This document shows positions 1 through 12,500 of a DNA stretch of 64,000 bases, in pieces. The notes under the pieces are model-generated. The model worked only from the letters and a program-made list of their open reading frames with translations, ran no database searches and had not been told where the DNA came from. A program made the translations under genes and the position numbers. Source of the stretch: Mesostigma viride (Eukaryota; Streptophyta; Mesostigmatophyceae; Mesostigmatales; Mesostigmataceae); NCBI GenBank assembly GCA_009746045.1, contig RPFO01000310.1, positions 1,373,267-1,437,266 of the forward strand, given 5' to 3'. Within the stretch, counting starts at the first letter, position 1, and the number at the start of each line of letters is the position of its first letter.

Positions 1-543
1 AAGCCCATTAATAGCAGTTTGCGAGGTCGATTCGCAAACAATTAGACGCAAATTGATTTTGACCACTAGGGCGTGTAATCGTTTTTTGAGACCCTTGTCG
101 CTGCCGTCAGGATTGCATGCCGACGTAGCCAGCATTCAAATATGAAATGCTGCTTGCTGCCAGTCAAAATTCTTGCTCAGCTGGGGAGGATGAACTGCCC
201 CCCATCCCTGTGCTGACTAGCGTAAAACCACCTTCGACGATGTTTACTTTTAACCTGTTCACGCTTTACCGCTAGGGGATTCTATGCTGGTGACGACACC
301 GCTTTCTCCTTATTACTGAACACATCGATTATTGGAGCCTTGCCACGTCTGTAAAGAAATGTGAAAAGGTCCCAAAACTTCCTCTGTTCTCCCCCCTGTC
401 CCCCAACATGACCACCACTACCAGGTCCTCCTTATCCTGTTAAAGCATGATATTACTATTAAGAAACTGAAACCAAACACACTCATAAGCTTTATTTTTC
501 TATGTTCACCCTCCCTCTCCCTCGCACCCTGCGCCTTTGCCAG
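1..543. other. No gene recognised; probably intron of the HECT gene
   Basis: I see no exon with coding character here. The stretch ends in a pyrimidine-rich tract and an AG at 542-543, the acceptor for the first exon I can support. Because that exon starts in phase 0 without a convincing ATG context, this stretch is most likely intron of a gene that starts left of the window. A short piece near 45-80 resembles 53635-53680 and may be an old dispersed repeat. Confidence 0.4.
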
Positions 544-3500
544 GTCCCCCTCATCCTCCGCCTCATCAAGGCCGCGGCCGATGGCGAGTTCCCCGACGGC
601 GCTGCCACCGCCGACTCACCCGCGATCCCCAAGAACATCTACACGGCCGCTGTGGGCGATGCCCGTGCGCCAGCCTACTGCGCCGATGTCGCCGGCACAA
701 CCACCGCCAAGAAGAACGTCCCCAACGGGAAAGCGGCGGCCAGCGGCGCCGATTCACCGGCGGACGTCACGGTCGTGGCGGTGCGCAGCACATGCCTGTG
801 GGGAGCCCTCGTGCTGGTGGTGGCGGGGGCGTCCGCCAGCAGTCCCACAGACAGCAGGCTGGGTGCCTCGAACGCGGGCCTGGGGATACACCCAGCGGTC
901 GTCAAGGCGATGCAGGCGCCGTCCACGCAGGAGAGCTTGCTGGCTATCCTGGGGGGCAACCAGTCGTGGTCGAACGACCCGAGCGCGGCCCATGACGTGC
1001 AGACCTCGGTTCGTGCCTGCTCTTGGTGCCTGCTCTGGATGCCTGCTCCCCTCACCTCGTCCTGTGACGTGACCAGCAACCACACTATCCCCTTCCTTCA
1101 CCTCGTCCTTTGATGCCTGCTCATGATGCCTGCTCGTCATGCCTGCTTTGATCCCTCGTGCTCGCTTGCATCATCGACGGGACACTGTAGCATAGTAGCA
1201 GTATGGCCGTTTTTGCAAAGCGCTAGGAGCATGCGTAATGTTTTTCGCGAGGCGCCCTTTATGGCTCCTGGGAAAAGGTGTTCCCTGGCTCTGAAATTTC
1301 TCTGAAAACATCAGAGACATCTCCCATGTGTTTTGTACTGTTTCCTTGTGTTTGCCTTTGCTTGCAAATCACCCTCGCTATCTGCCGACGTTGTTTACCT
1401 ACGCATCCCCCAATAACTCTTCTCGTCTCCATGATTAAAATTTTCTTTTCTTCTAGTTGCCTCATGTATTCTTCAAACGTACTAAAAGCATGCCCGTATT
1501 TCTGCCGTACTCGTCTCCTTCCTCCCGTCCCCGGCCCCAGGTGCTGCGCCTGCTGTCCATCTCCATGGCCGAGGCACTGCCCGCTGCGGCCGACGCCTTG
1601 GTTACCGGTCTGATCACCATGCTGCGCATGGGCATGGGGGGGGTAAACCACGGGTCCGCGCTGGGGCGGACAATCTCAGCGCTGCCGCTGCTGTCGACCC
1701 CCACCAGCCGGTTCTCGCCGCTGCAGTCCCCGCTGGGCGCTGCCACGCCCACTGGTATGTAGGGCTGCTCGACCTCCACTAGCCCTCTCCGCACTCGTCG
1801 GTTTGACTCCACAGGGGTAGTGGGCCTAATATATGTACGCATAATGTTCGTACGCGAACTTTTTAGAAGATTTTGGTATGAGAACTTCGGAATCGTTCTT
1901 AGTGTACGTACGGAGGTACATTGTCAGGGTATATCAAGCTTGTTTTACCTTGAGCACGCCGCGCCAAGTACCCTGTGATAGGCCCTTTCATGTAGATTCT
2001 GACCTCTGAGAGCTTTATCTTGGGATGCGGGAGGCCGAAAGTAGGTTCTCTTCGGCCTTTACGAGGGTGATTCGTACATACGTTTGCGCGCCAATATAAG
2101 GCCACTACGGCCAATAAAAGGCCCCCACCGGTGTGTGGGCCCCTTTTAACCCATGAAGGGTGTTTGCCGCAAACTGGTTTGTAGTGCCAAGGCAAATCTT
2201 CGCAATGAACCTGGGGTGGCCGCTGGGAGACATGTTAGTACAGGGTGTCGCCGCGCCTGTCGGTATGTGGAGCTGCCATGCATCCTCCCACTGTCTTTGC
2301 ACGTTTTTGACAGCATCGGCACACAGCTTGGGCACGTTGAAGACAGCATCCGGTTGTGAGGGGAGCAAAAAGACTTGGTACATTTTTGCTTGAAGGCATC
2401 CACTGGTATCTGGGACTGCTTGTAATCCACCATCTTCACACTCTGTTTAGCTGTGCGTGGGCTTTGTACAGCGCATGCAGCCTGTCTGCGATTCTGCATG
2501 TCTCGCCACTTCAACACAAACATGCCATGCTCACTGTGACTCCTGATCACACATTCTCTGCCAACGAGTGGACCAAGCAGATATCCCTCCGGCTTGCGTG
2601 GCCAGTATCGTACCGTGCTTATATAACCCCACACAATGTTTTGTCTTCTCTTGTGGGTGGGGTTTCCCTGCAGGCGACGGCCCGGCGACGCCCATGGGAG
2701 TCGAATCCGCCGCCGACTTCCTGCGCACGAGCAACGGCGGTGGGGAGCCCACCAGCAGCCTGTCCGAGAGCATCGCAAAGGACCTCAATGCGTCGATTCT
2801 GGCAGCCGCGGCGGGGCTGGACTCGGCCGCGGTCCACGACTGCGTAAACCTGTTGCACCGCGCGTTGGCGACCAAGGGGCCTGATACAGTGGAGCTGGCG
2901 CTGCGGCACAACCTGGTCAAGGTTCTGCTGGCGGCTGCCGAGAGGGAGGTGGCAGCGAGCAGCGTCACGCATGCCAAGGACGGGGACGCCAACGTGGCGG
3001 TGGGTAGCATGTGTAGTAAACATGAAGTAGATCCTATCGTAGGTGCAGCTGGCTAGAAAAGCTTGTGGTGGGTAGGGGTACCTCCCTAGCCGAATAGTGC
3101 GTAGCCATTACCATGGCACGGCAGTAATGTTCTTCTCAGGGCTATGTGCTACATATACTCCTAACGGAGTTATGTTCCTAATTAATGGCACGGCAGTAAT
3201 GTTGATTTTGTCGTTGAATGCATGGGCAACATACTTGTGCTGCCGAGAAGCCTATGGAGGAGAAGCTGATGGCACTAGATGCCAGTGCTGCCCTGCAGGG
3301 ATTCCAGCAGTTGACCCAATTCACTTCTTTGTAAGCGCCTCCCGGTCCCTGGCCATGGCGCGATGTACTGGACATCTTAGTGTTTGGGTTACCAGCAAAT
3401 AAGGTCACTGGCGCATGCCTTGTCCTGACGATGCATGGAAACAGCTATAAGTAAACTCAACACAACAGACGTGACAAGTGCTTTGTATGGCAATCCTGTT

Positions 3501-6500
3501 TGTCACATCCCCCCCTGTAACTGAATATTTTCCCATACCCCACCCTCTCGCAACCTCGTCATCATACCCTGCCCCCTCGCCCCTCCTCCAGGTCGCCGTG
3601 GCCGCCTGCCGCTGCATGATGGACCTGCTGCTGCTCGCGCTCAAGTCGCACAAGGCCAAGACGGTGCCGCTGCTGCAGGGGCAGGGCCGGCTGCGCGTGC
3701 TGCTCGAGCTGCAGCTGTGGGCCCCAGCGCTCGCGCCCCAAGTGCGCTCGGTGCTCGAGTGCCTCGGGCCAGACCACTGCCTGCAGAGCGTGGTGGAGAC
3801 CGGCCTGGGCTACGAGGGGTCGACGGCCGACGTGTGGGTGAAGGCGGCCGAGGAGTCGCCCATCGTCGCGCCCTCGCTGCTGCGTCTGCTCATCAAGGTG
3901 GGAGGCTGACATTTTTCATCTTGGTGTTGGATAAGGTTGAGTAGGCTCATCAAGGTGGGTGGCTGATATTTATCATCATGGTGTTGGAGAAGGTTCAGTA
4001 GGCTCATCACGGTGGGTGGCGGATGGTTCCCTGTCCACTCCAGTTATGCAGTATAAGGTCGTGTTTGGGGTAGAGTGCAGTATTATGTTACCAGTATACC
4101 GTGTATATTCGCGGTTATGCTCTCAGTTTCTTTTTCTTAAAGTTCGCGAGCTCTTGTTCTCGCGTCTCGGCAAGCGCTGCTTCATATCTCATTTCATTCT
4201 TTATTGTGGTATCTCGGTATCTCTTTTTCTTGCCACGTGGCCTAGCAAAGCACATCCTGTCCTGCTCCTTTTCTTCCCACGTGGCCTAGCAAAGCACATC
4301 CTGTCCTGCTCATTATCGCGCCAAGTGGCCTGACAAAGCGCATCCTATCATTTGCCTGCCTGCGGTCCTCGCCGCTTGCTTGCAGGGCCTCGAACGGCTC
4401 ATGTCGATGGAAGGCAAGGGGACGGCTGCGCCGACCACCCCCAAGGGCGTGACCACCCCCAAGGGCCCCACCCTGCGGACTACCCTCTCGCGCGCCGATT
4501 CGCAGCGCATTGAGCAACGCTCCCTCGCGCTCCTCAACACGCCAATCGCAAACATCGCTCTCCACGTGCTTACCCGCATCGGCCGGGGGGGGCCGTCGAG
4601 CTCGTCCGCTGCGTCCACCCCCAAGCGGCCTGCCAAGGGGGCGGCCAGCAGCAGCAGTAGTAGTAACGGCAGCAGTAGCAGTGGGGATGCGGCGGCTGGG
4701 GGCGCCACGGGGTGGGGCGGGCCCGAGAAGGATGAGGACGTGCTCCTGCTCGTGTGCTCGTTCCTCAAGATGCTGGGACAGCTGTACTCCTCGCAGCGGC
4801 CGACGCACGGGCAGACAGGTGAGCGCTGACGGCTCGCCTCGCGAGGTTTGGCTGATGACCTAGCGCCGTATTCAGTTTCCATGTAGTTTGCGTCATTGGA
4901 TGGACTAGCGTGGTGATAGGGGGGTGCTTGCCTTTCAGTTTAGATAATGGCTATGTAATGAGCTAGTCTGGTGGCAGGTGGGCGCACACAGCCAGCTTCT
5001 GTAATGGGTAGATAAATGAACGAGCTCTGTGGCGGGTGGGCGCTGATGTGATACTTGCTAACACCTGGGCCAGCCAGCCTGCAGCAGCCTGGGCCAGCCA
5101 GCCTGCAGCAGCCTGGGCCAGCTGCAAGCAATTGGTCCCTCCCCAGCTCCCGTTGGGGTACCACCCTTGTTGTGTCATGGTGCCTTTTACTCCCCGGGAG
5201 GAAATCAAACATTCCACACCAGCCTTGCGCCCACATGGTGCCTGAGTAAGCAACTTGCCAGCTACAAGGGGCCCGTGCGCATTTATAGCACTGGCTTGGC
5301 TGGGAGTTGGTCACTCATATGCTGTTTGCCTCATGGTTTAGGCTCAGCTCATGGCCATTACGCATAGCAATACTAAGCCGGCAATCTGTTATGTTCCCTT
5401 CCCCTTCCTCTCATGACCATGCTGCCATCCCCCCCCAGCGCCCACGCGCATGTACCGCGACAAGGCGCGCATGGCGGCGCTGCTACCACTCATGCTGGGG
5501 TTCATCCGCGTGGGCTGGGGCCGCGGCGTGGTGATGCCGCTGCCAGACGACGATGCAGGTGAGCGAATGGGCGCTGGGTGTGGGCCAATGCGGCCTGAAA
5601 TGGGGGCACGGGCGTGCAGGTGGCTTAGTGGTGACGGCTTTGGTCTTCTGGGGTGATTTGACGGAGAGGGCATGGCATGCCTTTTGTGAGATGGCATGAG
5701 TGAGGGCACGGGCGCTTTAAACTTGAGTCCAACACCTGATAGGGACCAGCTGCCTTGTGACGCTACAGCATGAGATGAAGATGGCTTGACGGGGCAGGTC
5801 CATGCAGGCATTGTTCCTCTGTAGCATGCGTTGCGCCATCTGTACCTCGGGGCGGTAGGGAGCGGATAGCAGGGTGGATCAGGGGCCAGCACACTGCGGT
5901 TGACAGTCCGCAGAGTTTTCACCTCTTTGTTCTGTCGGGTTGACATGCATTCCATATGATTCTGCTTGTTTTTTATATTCTTTCCGGTTTTTCGCCGGCT
6001 TCTTTCAGCCGCTAGGAAAGCAAGTAGGCTTGCCATCGTTCAACGGTGCACATGGATGCACCAGAAGCTTGTCTGGATGCCTGCGCATGTCTGCGTGTGC
6101 GTGTGCGTGCACCTCCATAAATGTCCCTTTCCCTTCTGCACAAGGCCTGTACTTTTGCAGCACTGGTAACGACACCACTGTGCATTCATCCATGTACCTG
6201 TGCTTGTCTTCCGTAATATTTTGTTCTCCCCACACTGTCTCCTACTGCCAACCCCCCGCTGTGCCCCGCTGCCAGGCTTGAAGTGCCCGCCCGCGTCGGA
6301 GCCCCTCCTCCAGGCTCTCTGCAGCGCCATCTTGAGCTGCATGCAGGCGGTCTCCGACACCCCCTTCATGTGGCCGGGCTTGTTCACGCACGGGTACCTG
6401 ACCCTCTTCCTGCGGACGCTGCTCGCGCAGGGGACGCCCCGCTTGTCGCGCGACACGGGCAGCCTCATGGCGCTCACCGCTTGGCTCGTGCAGAGCGAGC

Positions 6501-9500
6501 AGGAGCCGTTCCGGCAGGCACTCGTCAAGCTGGCGCCCGCCACCGCCGTGCCTGTCTCCGGTGGGTGCTTCAAACCAGAAAAGCGGAATCCTGCCAATGT
6601 TATCGGAGTTGCCTTGCAAAGGGGTAGAACGGGGTAGGACGGTACAAAGCGTCTGGCACGGCATTTTTGGTCTTATTCCGTATCTTTGGTCTGGAATCCC
6701 TATCTATGGGTTAGGAGCTGCAACAATCTGATATTGCCAGTTTTGGTTAGGAACTAGCGGCGTTGTGGTGGGTTGAGCAGAACAAGCATGACGTGTTCAT
6801 CTCATTTTCATTTACTGATGAGTACATGCTCTTATGCTGTTGTCAACGTCAACGCCGCCACCCCTGCCGCCACGCCACTATTGCCACGATTCACGATGAT
6901 GACCATTGCCGCCGCCGCGGCCACCACCACCACCACCACCAACACCAACACCAACACCAACACCAACACCAACACTACTGTTACACCACCCCTACAAACA
7001 ACACTAAAACTCAATGATAATGCCCAGGCGTGGCGCGCCACGTGGCGGAGGCGCAGTACACGCTCATCACGCCCATCCTGTCCGAGCTCACCCCCGCGGC
7101 CTCCCTCATGTCGCTCTCCCAGTCGCTCGTCAACAACCAGGCGCACGGGTTTGAGCCCGACGAGTGGCGGATCGTCGAGAAGGCCCTCTTTGTGCTGCGC
7201 TCCAGCACGGTCACCGAGCAGGAGCAGGGTCCCAAGCTGCTCTCGCTATCGCAGCCTGCGCTGGCGTTCCAGGAGGCGGAGGCTGCGGCAGCGTTATCGG
7301 GGGAGGAGGACACCGTGGGGCTGACCAGCACACGGGTGATGACCCCCACGACTCCAGGTGAGGGGCGATCGCTTTGGATTGAGAAGGGACAGCCTTCTGA
7401 GATGAGCATGTACTTGTTCGTTGACAAGATAAGGTTGTTCCACAGTTTTTTGCGCATGGCTATCCAAAAAGAGGTTGCCATCCTTTTCTTCTTCATGGCC
7501 CCAATAAGTCGTGCTTATTCTTTACTAGCCGCTAACGGGATGATGAACAAACTGGTTTCGGGTTCGCTTCCCTCGGGGCACCTGCAGGGGGCATGCCGGT
7601 GGATGCGTCAGTGTTCAAGGCACGAATCGGCAAGAAGAAAGACCCAGAGGGCGTGTCAACGGATTTCTGGGACTCCATGGGCAGGTGAGCGTCCTCTTCC
7701 CCGCCCTTGGATTGAAAGCAATTCATGCCCTGCAAGGAAAGCATATCATTCCAAACAGGTGGGAAGATAACTATGTGGGTAAGCAACTTTTGCCGCTGTG
7801 CTGATTCCATCACCCAGTTAAAACTGTCATAAGTAGGTAAGATTAGTTTTTATGATTAATTTCAGCAAGGTCTAGCCATTACACCAATCAAGTTGGGACA
7901 CCCTGGTAGAGAGGGGAAGATGCCCTGCCAGTCTGTCCGCGATCACCTTGCTAAGTGCCGCCCAATGCCCCCACCCATGCCTGCCACCTCACCATCCCTT
8001 CCCCCATGCCTCACCATGTGCGAGTCTGCGTGTTTGTCATGTGCCTTACCAAGTGGGCATTGTTTTTCCACCTCACCACGTTTCTCACCACGTGTCGCCC
8101 CACCGTGCGCCGATAACCATGTGCTAACAACGCCCCACCATGTGCTGACAACCTTGCATCCCCACCGTCGCATCCGCCAGCTTCAAGACGCAGCTCCTCG
8201 TGCGCGTCCACCTGGCGAGCTCCGGCACTGGACCGGAGGCCGAGTCCGCGTGGCGCGAGCTGGGCCTGGCCACCGACAACTCCCAAATGCTCTGCTCGCT
8301 CGGCTTCCTGGCCGCACTCCTCCGCATGTTGCCCGACTCGCTCTTCTATGACTTCCGTATGCTCTCCAAGGACGACATCCGCGCCGTCATCAAGCTCACC
8401 CACTGCATCGTGTTTGCGTTCATCGTGGGCGCGCACGGGAGCGGCGCGGGCGGCGGGAACGCACACCGGTCGGACGCCCGTCTCGCGGCGGCGCTCGAGA
8501 TACTGGGCGTCCTGCTCAAGAGGAACGCGGCGCGGCAGCTGCTCCCGATGGCAGACTTCTACCTCCCGCAACTCACCGCGCTGTGCTCGTCGGGCGAGGT
8601 GATCCAGATGCTGGTCTCGTCCGAGGTCGGCGGAGGTGGGTGGCCGCGGTCCGAGCTGTCATCGGTAGATGGACACTATTATGAAAATACAAGGACGGAT
8701 GGTATTGTGGATGGTAAAGGATGGTAGGTAGCCAATGAAAGACGTCACAGTTTGTGGAAAGATGTCACAATTTGAAACTCACACTGTGTTCTTGATGCTG
8801 AGGAATATCCATATATATGACCACACAAACCCCTATCACTCAATAGGGGTTATGTAAATACTACCATAGAGAGAAGGGAGTACCTGTGGACAGCAAGTGT
8901 TGGCATGCATGCACGAGGACATGCCATGGATTACAGTTTCCTGTTTACCTTGTGAATGATGAATGTTAGTCAGTTGAGTATTCCCACTTGCCTGTTCCAG
9001 CTGAACCCCTGAAGCATGAAGCATTTCTCAATTGACATACTCAGCCGAGTCTGTTTGACTTTCTCAATCGAGCTCACTGAGCAGTGTCTCCCCTTGCCTT
9101 GGTGCTTCATCCAACTGTGCTTCATCCCACAATCCCCTCGCGCGCAGGCGGGGGCACGCCGCAAGAGACCCAGGGCCCCAAGTCCACCACCACGCTGGTC
9201 AACGTGCTGCACACGCCCAAGTACTCAGGGGCCGTGACGTCGCCCACCAGCTCCAAGGCGGGCGGGAGCGCCGACGATGACCCCAGCAGCACCTTGCAGA
9301 TGCCAGTGCTGCAGTACGTGTTCAAGCGTGTGCCGGCCATCTTCGACCTCAGCATCAAGGTGGCCGCGTTCCGGCAGGTGAGGGGCAGTTGCTTTCACTT
9401 CTATATTGTTAGGCCTTCTTTGGGTGCGCCAGGTCTTTTATTATGTTGCATGTCATCAAGGTGGCCGCGTTACGACAACTGAGGGGCAGTTGCTTTCACT

Positions 9501-12500
9501 TCTATATTGTTAGGCCTTCTTTGGGTGCGCCAGGTCTTTTATTATGTTGCATGTCATCAAGGTGGCCGCGTTACGACAACTGAGGGGCAGTTGCTTTCAC
9601 TTATATATTGTTAGGCCTTCTTTGGGTGCCCCAGGTCTTTTATTATGTTGCATGTCATGAAGGTGGCCGCGTTACGACAGGTGAGGGGCAGTCTCTTCTG
9701 TACATTATATTGTTAGGTGTCCTTTGGGTGTGCAATGTTTCCTGGTATCTACCGGCATGAAGGTGGCCACGTTCTGGCAGGTAGGAGAAGAGGATACTAT
9801 GTTCTCATATACTAGTCTATTTAGAAACGCTTGGTAAGCTATATGGTTCTTGGTGGCCATGTTCCACCAGGTAAAAAGTAGCGTTCCAGGATCCGCCGAA
9901 GTTAAGCTGCTTCTAGTCATGGTAATTAGTCATCCAGCCTGTCAGAAGATTATGCTGATTTTAGTGTCATCGTCCTCTCCCTCGTTGCTCCTTTACCTTG
10001 AGCATCTCTCAAGCCATCAGGAGATCAGGCAAACACTTGCGGCCTTTCTGTGTCTTTTTGTCCATCATCCTTGAGTCATCCTTGAGAAGTATATTGTCCA
10101 GGAGATCTTGTTGCTGGCCCTTGCAACTTTCAGTGCAAATGTCTAGTTTTGTCTTCGTGCCCTCTGCTATAACTCTTGCAGAAGATCGCGCTAACCTGTG
10201 CTATCCAGCTATGCCATCATGTCTACTATATATCTATCTATGCCATCATGTCTGCTATCTATCTATCTATCGTCTCTGCTTTACATCGCGGCATTCCTGC
10301 AGAAGATCAACGCTGACCCAGTACGTGCCACATTTTCCTTTTCTTTTCTCAATCCTCCTTCGCCTCCCCCTGCAGGAGATCACGCTGAGCGACTCAGCGC
10401 CGGTGGACCTGATGGTGCTCGACCGCTCCAACCTATTCGATTCCGCCTTCTCCGTCTTCCGCCAGCGCAAGAAGAACGATCTGCACCGGCGGTGGAAGAT
10501 CGCTTTCCAGGTGAGGGAGGCTGTGCTTGTCTCTACCACTGTTCATTTTATAGTTGTTCTTGGCATCGTTACTTTGTGAGAAAATATTTTCCTCATAAGA
10601 GAGACACCTGATTCTAAAGAGTCTGCAGGAGTCTGCAGGAAGGGCTGCACATGGGCTTTGTGTCTTGCGTATCGACATCAGTTTCTCGAGGCTTACTGGA
10701 TTGACTCCCTGGGAATGATTAGTGGGCGAGCACTGGCGGCAGCAGGACAAGAGGAAGGCAAGGCCTTGTTGCACATTGAGGAGGTGGTTTGCTGATGTTG
10801 GATGAGCCATGAAGGGGCGCTGGATGGTGGCAGTGGGGAACAGAAAATGGTTTGGATCCATGTTTGGGATGGATGGCTCTGTCTATATGAATGCACACAT
10901 GCGTGGATGTTGTACCACACAAGTGACTAGTCGGATGAGTAAGCCCATGTGTACACTGTTGGTATCATGCCACGTCCTTGTAACTGTCTCATGCCACATC
11001 CTTTTACCTGTGTGTGTCCTGCGTCGTTGCACCATGCTTGTATCATGCTTGCTAGGTGTCTCATGCTGTCATCGCATGTGCTTGTGCAGGGTGAGGACAC
11101 GATTGACCGTAAGGTATTCATGATATTACTAGGCCATGTTCATGGTATCCATATCCATAGGTCCTGTTCATGACATCAGTAGGCCAAGTTCATTGATCTT
11201 GGTGGTTCTTATTGGGTGTGCTCGTGTGCAGGGTGAGGACACGATTGACCTGCACGGCGTGCGACGCGAGTTTGTCACCCTGATGAGCCGAGAGATCCTC
11301 AAGCCGCAGCACAAGCTCTTCTGCCAGACGGCGGTGCACACCTACTTCCCCAACGCCGAGTCAGGTGAGGCCGGCGACACCCTATCGTGTGTCAGGTACC
11401 CTACCCACAATATCGGTACAGTACTGTACACTACCGGCTGTAGTAGTGGGCCGCTCGTCCAACGCCTTGTTCCAACGCGGAGTCAGATAGCGTAGCTGAT
11501 CTGCAAAGTAAGATTGGCCTGGTGTGGCAACTGGGACAGCTGGCTAGGCAAAGGTGCCTTTTTTTTCAAGTTCTCTGCGTCTCTAACTTCTCTATATTGT
11601 CTGCGGTTTTGCGCGTCCACTCTCCTCGCGCCTCCGCTGCCCCCGGGCAGTGCAAAACCCGTACCACGTGAAGCATTTTGAGTTTGTGGGCCGTTTTATC
11701 TCCAAAGTCCTCCTGGAGAGCGAGCTGCTCGACATGCACTTTGCGCGCTTCGTGTTCAAGCGGCTGCTGGGCAAGCGGCTGGTGAGTGCTACCACCCGCA
11801 ATGATGGCCATGGGATTTCTTTGGAAATAGCTTAGTTTAGTGGTGAGAGAGGGACCACCGCAGGCGGCTGGGACAGCCGCTGGCTTCGAATCTCGCTCGC
11901 CGCGCCGATGGCAGGCATTAGACAAGTCCTTAATCAAATATGGGAAATTCGTGGTCTGGCCGCCCTTGGTCAGGCCGTGCGCCACTAGTTTTAGGCTCTA
12001 GTACGGTATGTGTTGAAAATTCGGTGTCACGTGCCAGTGACGTGACGGTTGCCACTTGTCAGTTCCCATATTTTGTGATGAAAGCACTTTGTGTGGCAAG
12101 CCCTAGTGGGCTCTGGAACTAGGACTAGGAATAATTAACAAGTCTGGTATTTCGTAGGGATTTGTGCTTAAGTGTGACGTTACACGGACATTGGATGACA
12201 GTTGTGAACGGCTGTCCTGCTTAGCCGAAGGGGACTAAACCAAGTTTATCGTCTAGGTAGTTACGAAGTGGTTGCACATGGCGACTGTTGGTAATTACTG
12301 CAGCATTGGTAAGCAGCCTGTGAGTGCTGCCGCCTGTCACCATTTCTCATTGCCAGGTGATTGGTGTTAACTCTAAGATTGCGGTTATTTACCTGACATG
12401 CACAAACACAGCCAGCTCCCTCGAATGCCTAACAATTCATTCCCTATCTACTGCCGCAGCTGCTCCCGCTCCCTTTTCTATGCCCACAGAGCTACCTCGA

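Noticed and set aside
502-543. ATG at 502 as the start of the HECT protein
   Set aside because: It lies in a pyrimidine-rich intron end; the coding character starts after the AG at 543, and related ligases are far longer.
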